DNA of 11,681 nucleotides from Gloeopeniophorella convolvens (GCA_022496205.1 WTXD01000352.1:1-11681), one strand, 5' to 3'. Positions 1 through 7,574 are shown, counted from the stretch's first letter. Numbers and translations: made by a program. The notes: generated by a model not told the origin, from the letters alone.

Positions 1-2
1 TC

Positions 3-425
3 AGGCGCAATATCATTCACGCCCATCATGATACCCCTTCCGCTGGACATCCTGGCATCACAAACACCCAGGAGCTGATACGATGACAGTGGGACTGGCC
101 GGGCCTTAACGAGTTCGTCAAAAACTATGTTAATGGATGCGCCGACTGCCAAGTGCTGAAGGTCCGGACCAATTGGCAGAAACCGGAACTCATGCCGATT
201 TATGCCAATCCAGACGCCGGTCCGTTCCAGACCGTGTCCATGGACTTCATTGTTAAACTCCCAACATCTTGCGGCTTTGATTCCATCTTTGTGGTTGTCG
301 ACCACGACTGCACAAAAGGGGCAGTGTTCATGCCCTGTAATGAATCAATCTCCGCCAAAGGGGTGGCGAAACTTTATCTAGACAACATTTACCGCCGCTT
401 TGGACTCCCTTGCATCAGGAAAAAT
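3..425 (+). pseudogene. Ty3/Gypsy retrotransposon integrase fragment, broken
   Basis: Remnant of the integrase part of a Ty3/Gypsy Pol polyprotein, the enzyme that inserts element cDNA into the host genome. Read in the frame of position 3, it shows the zinc-binding H2C2 domain: histidine codons at 27 and 48 within HHDTPSAGHPG, then the C-x2-C cysteines at 138 and 147 in GCADC. The catalytic core follows with SMDFIVKLP, whose first catalytic Asp is at 243, then VVVDHDCTK and YRRFGLP. An in-frame TGA at 84-86 separates the two halves of the zinc domain. After YRRFGLP the match fades near 411-425, before the second catalytic Asp and the Glu. The piece therefore lacks a complete active site and has no start, reverse transcriptase or LTR attached here. 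The left end is cut by the window. The family call is confident; the basidiomycete flavour is an impression from remembered relatives. Confidence 0.9.
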
Positions 426-452
426 TGCTGGAGTTGTAGCTACCCCTTCAGG

Positions 453-492
453 GTCTGTAGCACTCTGTAGCACTCTGTAGCACCTGTAGCTG
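453..492 (+). repeat. Short tandem repeat, CTGTAGCACT unit
   Basis: About three and a half copies of a 10-base unit CTGTAGCACT directly follow the integrase remnant; the last copy is degenerate (CACCTGTAGC). It is a local tandem expansion with no evident function. It could belong to the sequence that interrupted the integrase. Confidence 0.75.
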
Positions 493-714
493 AGAGTTAT
501 GTACACTATGCAATCACTATGTCTATAGAGGTCTATGAACACCACACTTGGTCATCACCGACTTGAAAGCGCCTATGTAGATGCACACAGACTGATGAGG
601 GCCCGTTTCTGTAGCTTACAACTTGTTGCCAGCTGTATAGGATCTTCAGTATACAGGATTATCTCAGGCCGGTTCTTTCACAGGGTGCAGCATGGACGGG
701 GCGCAGTCATCGAT

Positions 715-800
715 TCGGACGAGGTGTGCGAGGCGAGGTGTGCGAGGTGTGCGAGGTGTGCGAGGGTTTCGAGCGTTCGAGCGTTCGAGCATTCAAGCGG
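715..800 (+). repeat. Two adjacent GC-rich microsatellites
   Basis: From 721 to about 764 the unit GAGGTGTGC repeats with one shortened copy. It is followed at 771-797 by three copies of GAGCGTTC, the last one changed. The reading frame that crosses it (535-828) translates to low-complexity Cys/Ala/Arg repeats and is best explained by the repeat, not by a gene. Confidence 0.8.
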
Positions 801-2329
801 TGCGCGAGAGCTTTACAGCGAGCAATAGATGGTAGATTGGGTGATATTCTAGGACAGGAGATGCGAGAGTTTAAATACATGAAGGCAAATCAAAGCATAC
901 TGTAAAGATGGAATGTGGCTTTGAGAGCCATATTTTGCTTTCAGCGGGCCTGAGGTCCAAGCAAGAGGGAATCGTGGCTAACTGAAGTCCAGCCTCCCTT
1001 TGTGGGCCTGGGAGTCATCGTATATGCAAGGGAATGTCAATGTGGAAGTGGAAATGAGCAAGTGAGCGAGCGAGAAATATGTCAAAGCATGTGTAGGTAA
1101 AGAGAAAAGCGAGAGAAAAGCACGGCACATGGAGGAGGCCAAGTGCATATGGACGCACCTGGCCAACATTAACCTTGAGCTCTGAGTCCCGATGTTCGCC
1201 GCGCCAGTGCATAGAGCATGTCGCCCGGGTGCACACACACGGTGGAGCCTGTGCTGCGCAGCACCGCGCCATGGCAGAAAACACGAGCTAAACACAAGGA
1301 TGGGAGCACCGTCCTCAGTCGGGGAAGTATGGCCATTCTGTTAACTACGGCAGGGTAATGACGTGCGCGTCGGCGTGCCACGCCCCAATCGAGCGGCTGA
1401 GTGGTTGGTGGGAGGGGTGATGGGGATGATGCCGGAAGGGCGTGTGAGGAAGGCCTGCGAACAGGGAGTCAGAGAACAATGTGGGGTGCGGGGAAGCGAG
1501 GAGGCTCCCAGATACATCTGGTCAACACCAGGCATCCACTCGTCTTCAGGCAGCATGCGCATACGGCAAGCACACCAGCCCCAGCAACAGCTTCCAAGCC
1601 ACACATACTCAAGAGGAACGCAGGTGTGCACTGCGAGAAGCCATGGCAAAGTTCCGCATGGCCGTGCGGATGCCAACACGGGGCATCGTGACTCAGGGAC
1701 ACGATGCAGATGCTGGGATGAGGCCGGGGCCTGGGCACAGAAGCATGCTTAGCTGCAGTTTCCTCCAGGACTTGGTGTGCACTGTGGCGGGCAAGCCGAG
1801 GTGATGCGTTCGAGCCTGGAGGACTCGTTTGCTGAAGCCTGAGAGCGCATTGCCTTGTCCTCGTCCAGGAAGGTGGAGTCGCACTCGTCGGAGCAGTGAG
1901 GCAGCGGCAGAGATGACGATGAGACAATGTCAGGGAAACGAGGGCAGGGGTATGTGTATGCAGTAGACTTAGCTTTTCGTGCTAAGTCGAACCATTGGCG
2001 TGGCAGGTGACTGTGACCTGTGTGACCGGCAGAACCCGGCATCGCCAAAGTCTTATCGATGTGTCCCAAGACGCGTCATCTTTTCTCTCCTCCACCTATC
2101 TCCCTTCCCTCTTCTCCTCTCGCTTTCCCTCTCTGTGTCTTTCCCTACCCTCTGACTCCTCCTGAATTCAAAATCATAGGAGTGCAGATGGGACCATAAG
2201 GGTACGTGGTTGCCCCCTCTTATTTGAGTGCTACTAATCCTGCTCATTACCTCCAGCTCGCTATACAAACCTCTTCACGCACGCGTACAGCTTTGTCACA
2301 CATAACGACACACATCGCGAGCTCATCCT
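800..2329. other. Gene-free subtelomeric stretch, nothing recognised
   Basis: No gene can be supported here. From about 1340 to 1930 the DNA is GC-rich, and several frames on both strands stay open over the same bases. None gives a protein with a recognisable domain or a consistent start, which is what GC-rich non-coding DNA produces by chance. At about 2078-2165 there is a long pyrimidine tract (mostly C and T) on the plus strand. It could be a promoter-type tract or simple low-complexity sequence. Confidence 0.6.
2078..2165 (+). repeat. Polypyrimidine tract
   Basis: Nearly ninety bases consist almost entirely of C and T on the plus strand, with motifs such as TCTCTCCTCC and TTTCCCTCTCT. 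Tracts like this occur in fungal promoters and in retrotransposon leaders, but no gene begins just downstream. Function is unknown. Confidence 0.6.
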
Positions 2330-2364
2330 TGTTGAGACGGACAGTGTCTTGGCGGCTCTGATTA
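2330..2364 (+). mobile_element. LTR-1 fragment, first ~35 bases only
   Basis: The sequence starts with TGTTGAGACGGACAGTGTC and runs to GGCTCTGATTA. It matches the left end of the complete solo LTR at 8232-8711. The LTR then stops abruptly and the head of R copy A begins at TATACC (2363). The rest of the LTR is not found beyond the R copies, so this is a broken end and not a simple insertion with both flanks kept. Confidence 0.85.
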
Positions 2365-3226
2365 TACCTTGCTTTTGGCTATGGGTCAGGGTTAGTAGGT
2401 GGGTTAGTGGCTAACAAATTAGATTTTATCATTTAATAACCTAGGTAAGAACCATAGACACATGGGTGCCTATGGTTGTGATCTGATATTTTAGAGTGTG
2501 TCAATATCCCTAGGTGATGACCATAGGCACATGGGTGCCTGTGGTTGCAATCTGACATTTTAGAGGGGGTTAATATCCCTAGATAGTGACCATAGGCACA
2601 TGGGTGCCTGTGGTTGAGATCTGACATTTTAGAGAGGGTTAATATCTCTAGGTGATGACCATAGGCACATGGGTGCCTATGGTTGAGATCTAATGTTTTA
2701 AAGAGGGTTAATATTCCTAGATAGTGACCATAGGCACATGGGTGCCTGTGGTTGAGATCTGATATTTTAGAGGGGGTAATAGCCCTAGGTGGTGACCATA
2801 GGCACATGAGTGCCTATGGTTGAGATCTGATATTTTAGAGAGGGTTCATAGCCTTAGGTGATGCCTATGGTTGTAATTTAATGTTTTAAAGGGGGTTCAT
2901 AGCCCTAGATGATAACTATAGACACCTTTGTGCCTATAGTTGTAATTTGATATTTCAAAGAGGGTTGATAGCTCTAGATGGTGACCATAGGCATATGGGT
3001 GTCTATAGTTACGAGGGTATTTCCCATGGCTTTGCCACTTTGCAGGTATAGTCTGGCAGAGGAATGTGGCTCTTGCTTGTACTACTTATAATACACTCTT
3101 TGCACATTACATATAATAACACTGACTGTTGGAGCCAAATCTGGCATGGATGCCTTTGCTATCATTGTGGCCCATACCATCAGAATACTTGCTATGGTCA
3201 TATCTACATTACACTGAGTAGTGCAT
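2363..3226 (+). repeat. R repeat copy A (head, hairpin minisatellite, tail)
   Basis: The copy begins with a head TATACCTTGCTTTT that runs to about 2445 and contains two GGGTTAG motifs (2389-2395, 2401-2407). Nine hairpin units follow, with cores starting near 2452, 2521, 2590, 2659, 2728, 2796, 2863 (half deleted), 2915 and 2985. Spacing is 69 bases, with one 68. A unique tail (3016-3226, from ACGAGGGTATTTCC to GTAGTGCAT) ends where copy B's head starts. The same tail occurs after copy D at 6830-7040, where the sequence runs on past GTAGTGCAT, so B entered at that point. No protein of known type is encoded; its mobility, if any, is unexplained. Confidence 0.85.
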
Positions 3227-3475
3227 TATACCTTGCTTTTGGCTATGGGTCAGGGTTAGTAGGTGGGTTAGTAGCTAACAAATTAGATTTTATCATTTAA
3301 TAACCTAGGTAAGAACCATAGACACATGGGTGCCTATGGTTGCAATCTGACATTTTAGAGAGGGTTAATATCCCTAGGTGATGACCATAGGCACAAGGGT
3401 GCCTATGGTTGAGATCTGATATTTTAGAGAGGGTAATAGCCCTAGGTGGTGACCATAGGCACATGGGTGCCTATT
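3227..3475 (+). repeat. R repeat copy B, short
   Basis: The head is the same as in copies A and D, with GGGTTAG motifs at 3253-3259 and 3265-3271. Only three hairpin units follow (cores at 3316, 3385 and 3453). The third core is cut in its right arm, after GTGCCTAT, by the head of copy C. The copy therefore has no tail of its own. Confidence 0.85.
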
Positions 3476-4135
3476 TATACCTTGCTTTTAGCTATGGGTC
3501 AGGGTTAGTAGGTGGGTTAGTAGCTAATAAATTAGATTTTATTCAATAACCTAGGTAAGAACCATAGACACATGGGTGCCTATGGTTGCAATCTGACATT
3601 TTAGAGGAGGTTGATATCCCTAGGTAGTGACCATAGGCACATGGGTGCCTGTGGTTGTGATCTAATGTTTTAAAGGGGGTTAATATCTCTAGGTGGTGAC
3701 CATAGGCACATAGGTGCCTGTGGTTGAGATCTGATATTTTAGAGGGGGTTAACCTAGGTGGTGACCATAGGCACATAGGTGCCTATGGTTGCAATCTGAT
3801 ATTTTAGAGGTGGATAATAGCTCTAGATGGTGACCATAGGCACATAAGTGCCTATGGTTACAATCTGATGTTTTGAAGGGGGCTAACAGCCCTAGATAAT
3901 GACCATAGGCACATAGATGCCTATGGTTGTAATTTAATATTTTAGAGGGGGCTAATAGCCCTAGATGGTAACCATAGGCACCCATGTGCCTATGGTTGCA
4001 ATCTGATATTTTAGAGGGGGTTGATAGCTCTAGATGGTGACCATAGGCACATGGGTGCCTATGGTTGCAATCTGATGTTTTGGAGGGGGCTGACAGCCCT
4101 AGATGATAATCATAGGCACATAGATGCCTATGGTC
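3476..4135 (+). repeat. R repeat copy C, nine hairpin units
   Basis: The head TATACCTTGCTTTT (GGGTTAG at 3502-3508 and 3514-3520) starts within a hairpin arm of copy B. Nine units follow with cores at 3562, 3631, 3700, 3765, 3834, 3903, 3972, 4041 and 4110, spaced 69 bases except one of 65. The array ends in CTATGGTCACTATCTAGG. The following DNA differs from the tail of A and D, so C either lost the tail or reads into another sequence. Confidence 0.85.
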
Positions 4136-4484
4136 ACTATCTAGGCATCAGCAAAACTGGAAAAACCTTATGGCCCTTGCAGGTCTTGCCAGAATCACAA
4201 GATCTGATATACCCTTATCTGGGATTTCATAGATTAGATTCCCAGATAATATACCTAACAGGTCAGCTTCAAAATTATAAGATGCCGGTCCGATTGCAAA
4301 GGAAGATCTCTCTCTGTGCGTGCATTGGCAATTTACATAAAACATGCTGCTCCCTTCTACAAGGGTCTGGTGGAAGTTACAATTGATTGCAAGGGGAAAT
4401 TCTTTTTCCCTCCTTTACAATCAAGTCAGCAATGTTGCAAATAACTTAAGGGCCCCATTGATTGCTGTTCACAGTAGTAAAAAA
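4136..4484. other. Unrecognised segment with a hairpin, no gene
   Basis: Between the end of R copy C and the tRNA-like unit I recognise nothing by family. An imperfect inverted repeat at about 4382-4425 pairs TTGATTGCAAGGGGAAA with TTTCCCTCCTTTACAATCAA around a short T-rich loop. If the adjacent tRNA-like unit is the head of a SINE, this stretch would be its body, since it lies downstream on the minus strand. Confidence 0.45.
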
Positions 4485-4573
4485 GCACCAAAGGTAGGAA
4501 TTGAACCCTCGATGCATCAATAATTGATAGATCTCTGAAAACCCTTGACCTTACCAATACACCACAAGACACT
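4485..4573 (-). tRNA. tRNA-like sequence (tRNA pseudogene or SINE head)
   Basis: On the minus strand there is a near-consensus internal B box, GGTTCAATTCC (4497-4507), and an A-box-like TGGTGTATTGGTAAGG (4549-4564). A run of six T (4479-4484) follows directly, as for RNA polymerase III termination. Between the boxes lie an anticodon-arm-like stretch and a small hairpin (ATCAA/TTGAT), reminiscent of the long variable arm of Ser and Leu tRNAs. I could not pair the ends into a proper 7-base acceptor stem, so this is not an intact tRNA gene. A SINE head or a decayed tRNA are the two likely readings. No amino acid identity is assigned. Confidence 0.6.
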
Positions 4574-4979
4574 AACAAGCTCACAGCATTATTTGCAATA
4601 TATTAAATATGCTCGCACAAAGCATGAGTCAGACTCAAAAAAATTTCAGAGTTGTTCGTCATTTCTTCTCACTCCCATGTTTGGGATTACAGCACTTAAT
4701 GTTGTCTGCGTGTCCACTTTCATTGTGGAGACTGCCTATCCATATGTGATCTCTTCAAGGTACCTGAGGTCCTTGTTCTTATTGGCAGCAGCCACTCTGG
4801 CGTCACAGTGTGCCACCGTTGTCAAGCACATGCCCCATCCTGCTCACATTCACTTACCACAGATCCTCTTTGTCATGGGTGGAGTTGGAGGCGACTCCGA
4901 GCAGCGAGGGTCTTGGGGTGTGACCCACTGAGAGTCGGAGCTGACTTATCTTGAGATTGGCGAAGTCGTGGTTCCAGAG
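4574..4979. other. Unassigned segment with one open frame, gene doubtful
   Basis: A plus-strand frame is open at 4545-4931. Its middle part is hydrophobic (around FGITALNVVCVSTFIVETAYP and SLFLLAAATLA) and could look like membrane segments. Its first codons overlap the tRNA-like unit on the opposite strand, no family is recognised, and the right end abuts the solo LTR. It may be a fragment of an exon or chance. The segment ends at the target duplication CAGAG (4975-4979). Confidence 0.35.
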
Positions 4980-5464
4980 TGTTGAAGCGCAGCAAGGGTG
5001 GAGTGACAACTGAAGGCACGCAAAGTGACACTCAGTCAGAGAAGGTCAAAAGACTAATACATTAGCACAATACCTGAAGGCACGCAAAGTGACACTGTAA
5101 GGTAGAGTAAGTTTAAGGTAGAAAGGAAAGAGTATAAGTGTACTTGCCTCAGTTAGAGAAGGTCAAAAGACTGAGGCTACAAGGGTGAAGAAGGGAGTCC
5201 TTATATACTGTAAGGAGCGACAGATAGCATGTGATAAACACTGCTTAGAAAGCCTAGGAGACTCACATGAAACAGAGTAAGAGTGGGTACCGGAGTACAG
5301 GGTGGGTCATGGAATGCCCTAAAAGAGTCCGAAACATGGAAATGAATGTGGGGCTGAGCACAGCCTTAAGTCTAGAACATTATGTACACAAGATAAGATG
5401 GTCCTTGATTATTAGGTCCATATCTAATCTAATCAGAGCCGCCAGGACACTGTTCATCTCAACA
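4980..5464 (-). mobile_element. Complete solo LTR (LTR-1), minus strand
   Basis: A 485-base LTR reads on the minus strand from TGTTGAGATG (at 5464) to CTTCAACA (at 4980). Its ends form the short inverted repeat TGTTGA/TCAACA. It is flanked on both sides by CAGAG (4975-4979 and 5465-5469), a 5-base target duplication typical of LTR-retrotransposon integrase. It contains a TATA-like CCTTATATA (5199-5207; TATATAAGG on the element strand) and the same internal duplicated blocks as the copy at 8232-8711. The two copies align throughout with scattered differences. No internal region is left, so it is the usual product of LTR-LTR recombination. An open frame (5267-5569) crossing it is meaningless. 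Confidence 0.93.
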
Positions 5465-5592
5465 CAGAGGGAGGCAATCGGCCTCCGGTACGTTGATAAA
5501 GAGCTGAAGTTTGTCACCTTACTTAGGAGCGAATCCCTCAGGTGGTATCCTTGTAACCTCATCGATTGATAAAGGAGAACAAGCTTAAGGCT
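5465..5592 (-). repeat. Second copy of the leader that precedes the terminal open frame
   Basis: Read on the minus strand, this segment matches 10915-11043. Shared blocks include TTAAGC.TGTTCTCCTTT, CAATCGATGAGGTTAC and GAGGCCGATTGCCTCC. The solo LTR-1 is inserted at its downstream edge. Beyond the insertion (4979 leftwards) the match to the open frame at 11055 is not convincing. This shows that the leader is a repeated sequence, probably an LTR or 5' leader of a second retrotransposon family. Confidence 0.75.
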
Positions 5593-5628
5593 TGTCTCTG
5601 GTATTATACCCCTGTTTTGCCTAAGCAT

Positions 5629-5649
5629 TAGGGTTGAGGGTTGGGTTTG
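5629..5649 (+). repeat. Degenerate telomere-like interstitial motif
   Basis: The stretch reads TTAGGGTTGAGGGTTGGGTT, that is three G-triplets spaced like telomere repeats but with changed bases. It is too short to prove a former telomere; it may be chance in G/T-rich DNA. Confidence 0.3.
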
Positions 5650-5697
5650 CTCTTAATATTTATAAAGGTAATGTACTTGAAGATAGGTATACTTTAT

Positions 5698-6043
5698 CCA
5701 CAAGCGCACTTGCGCCTGTTGTCAAGCCATAAGCGCACTTGCGCTTGTTGTTAACCAACCATAAGATTTAATGAGACCCATCAACTATGTTTCGGAAAAG
5801 GCCTCATATGTTTGGATAGCAACAACAGGCGCAATGGTGCTTGTGGCAATCATGACCCTGTCTGCATAAGCTTTCTAACGATATACATTACATTACCATA
5901 TGTTGAATATTGAGCAAGTTATGATCATATTATTGTATAATACCTGTATAGAGCGACCATAAGGCCCCTCACGCTTGTTGCAACCTAGCAGCCCTATATA
6001 TGAAATATGAAGGTACATGCCACAAGCACATTTGCGCTTGTTG
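5698..6043 (+). repeat. Cluster of five 24-bp hairpin motifs
   Basis: Five copies of a 24-base motif occur at 5698-5721, 5727-5750, 5823-5846 (inverted), 5957-5980 and 6020-6043. The consensus is CCAYAAGCGCA followed by CTTGCGCTTGTTG. The inner part CAAGCGCA/TGCGCTTG is an inverted repeat that can form a hairpin. Spacing is irregular (about 5, 72, 110 and 39 bases between copies) and the DNA between them is unrelated. This is a dispersed motif and not a tandem array. It could be a binding-site cluster, a tiny hairpin element, or the end sequence of an unknown element. Confidence 0.8.
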
Positions 6044-6161
6044 TAGCAATTATATGTAGTATTACCACTAATATTGTAAGTCTAAGCAAGGGCTCTTTGA
6101 TTGGATTTAAACAGTGGTTTACAAAAGTCCAATAGGGGCATTGGTCCAAGGTCGTGTTGTG

Positions 6162-6314
6162 TGTTGAGACGGACAGGACTCAGGATAGGAAGGACATCTC
6201 TGATTAGATTAGATAAGGGACTCGGTGATCTGCGAGCTATGTGATCTACAATGTATATGACATCATTATGTTCTAGCCCCTAAGGCTGTACCTACTTTCG
6301 TTCCTGTTCTAGAT
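6162..6314 (+). mobile_element. LTR-1-like fragment, diverged, broken by R copy D
   Basis: It starts TGTTGAGACGGACAG and keeps TCTGATTAGATTAGATAAGG, ATGTTCTAG and TAAGGCTGT in the same order as the complete solo LTRs. It is clearly more diverged than those. It ends at TTCCTGTTCTAGA, where the head of R copy D begins. The rest of the LTR is not seen downstream. It is the second case in this window of R starting inside this LTR family. Confidence 0.8.
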
Positions 6315-7040
6315 TATACCTTGCTTTTGACTATGGGTCAGGGTTAGTAGGTGGGTTAGTAGCTAATAAATTAGATTTTATCATTTAATAACCTAGGTGA
6401 GAACCATAGACACATGGGTGCCTATGGTTGCGATCTGACATTTTAGAGAGGGTTAATATCCCTAGGTGATGACCATAGGCCCATGGGTGCCTATGGTTGA
6501 GATCTGATATTTTAGAGAGGGTAATAGCCCTAGGTGGTAACCATAGGCACATGGGTGCCTATGGTTGCGATCTGACATTTTAAAGAGGGTTAATATCCCT
6601 AGATAGTGACCATAGGCACATGGGTGCCTGTGGTTGAGATCTGATATTTTAGAGAGGGTTCATAGCCTTAGGTGATGCCTATGGTTGTAATTTAATGTTT
6701 TAAAGGGGGTTCATAGCCCTAGATGATAACTATAGACACCCATGTGCCTATAGTTGTAATTTGATATTTCAAAGAGGGTTGATAGCTTTAGATGGTGACC
6801 ATAGGCATATAGGTGTCTATAGTTACGAGGGTATTTCCTGTGGCTTTGCCACTTCGCAGGTACGGTCTGGCAGGGGAATATGGCTCTTGCTTGTACTATT
6901 TATAATACACTCTTTGCACATTACATATAATAACGCTGACTGTTGGAGCCAAATCTAGCATGGATGCCTTTGCTATCATTGTGGCCCATACCATCAGAAC
7001 ACTTGCTATGGTCATATCTACATTACACTGAGTAGTGCAT
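6315..7040 (+). repeat. R repeat copy D with seven hairpin units and tail
   Basis: The head is as in A-C (GGGTTAG at 6341-6347 and 6353-6359). Units follow with cores at 6404, 6473, 6541, 6610, about 6675 (half deleted), 6730 and 6799. The half-deleted unit, GCCTTAGGTGATGCCTATGG, is the same as in copy A at 2852-2871, and the tail (6830-7040) nearly repeats 3016-3226. A and D therefore descend from one copy, with unit number changed since. After 7040 the sequence continues where copy A was interrupted by B. Confidence 0.85.
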
Positions 7041-7574
7041 ACTGTTTCAACATAGAGGGTCAACTGGTTGCCGGTCACCTTGGCAGCGACGGTGGCAACA
7101 GTGCATTGACAGTACACCACATACTGCACTATAGAAAGATTAAGGGGGAGGGCACAACTGGTTGTTGTGTCTGCTGGCCTGCAAGTGTTGCATGTCAGGG
7201 CACACACCATTAGGATACAATGCAACAAAATGCCATAGCGTTATGCAGCAACCGTGCACTCATCCAAGGTGCATGTTTTGGGTTGGCAGGCGTGGCTTCT
7301 TGCCATGCCCGCATTGCTTTGTGTTGGTGCGCGCCATGTGAGGGGGCACTGCATCGTGTCGAGGTGTTGAGTGGGCGAGCACAGGGATCATCCTATGGCC
7401 ATGGGCACTGTACACTACAGCACACACTGGGGCAACGTGGTCGGTTACCACGCATCAGTGATCAGTGACGATATGGGTTGCATGCAGATGCAGTCATGCA
7501 CACTGCATCACAGGAAGAGTAAAGGGGTGGGCACTGATACACTGCTGGAGTGTATACCCTCTGTTGCGGACTGA
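7041..7574. other. Continuation of the R copy D flank, no gene recognised
   Basis: This stretch follows the tail of copy D and has no partner elsewhere in the window. It is rich in GCAC/TGCA words and holds several short overlapping frames on both strands, none with a recognisable domain. It may be the rest of the R element or the site where D landed. I see no RNA gene or clear repeat. Confidence 0.5.

Larger units (their letters stand above)
2441..4135 (+). repeat. 69-bp palindromic minisatellite (arrays in A, B, C)
   Basis: The unit is 69 bases. Its core is an inverted repeat with 11-base arms, ACCATAGGCAC and GTGCCTATGGT, around a 4-base loop, usually ATGG or a one- to two-base variant of it. 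The spacer reads roughly TGCAATCTGATATTTTAGAG then GGGGTTAATAGCCCTAGATG. Between units the spacer drifts mainly by transitions, while the arms stay complementary in most units. Twenty-one units lie here, interrupted by two head sequences and the tail of A. Because 69 is 23 codons, minus-strand frames stay open over several units (for example 2433-2807) and encode a repeated NHRHPCAYGH motif. I regard that as a by-product of unit length, since 65- and 68-base units and stops break it. Confidence 0.9.

Noticed and set aside
1341..1927. Several long overlapping frames on both strands (e.g. 1363-1752 plus, 1469-1927 minus)
   Set aside because: They occupy the same GC-rich bases in competing frames, show no domain, no consistent start and no splice pattern. 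They look like chance openings.
2433..3985. Minus-strand repeat proteins of 124, 77 and 78 residues
   Set aside because: They are translations of the 69-base minisatellite. The open frame follows from the unit being a multiple of three, and it breaks at units of 65 or 68 bases.
2441..4135. CRISPR array
   Set aside because: Repeat and spacer are both repeated in every unit, with no unique spacers and no cas genes, and the DNA is eukaryotic and subtelomeric.
2363..4135. R repeat as a Helitron
   Set aside because: The left end is TATACC and not TC, and I found no CTRR end with a terminal hairpin or any replication-helicase coding.
4545..4931. 128-residue plus-strand frame with hydrophobic stretches
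   Set aside because: No recognised family; its start overlaps the tRNA-like unit. Kept only as a doubtful note and not called a gene.
5267..5628. Open frames 5267-5569 plus and 5380-5628 minus
   Set aside because: They run across the solo LTR boundary and its flank, so they cannot be one ancestral gene. A similar chance frame occurs in the other LTR copy (8055-8291).
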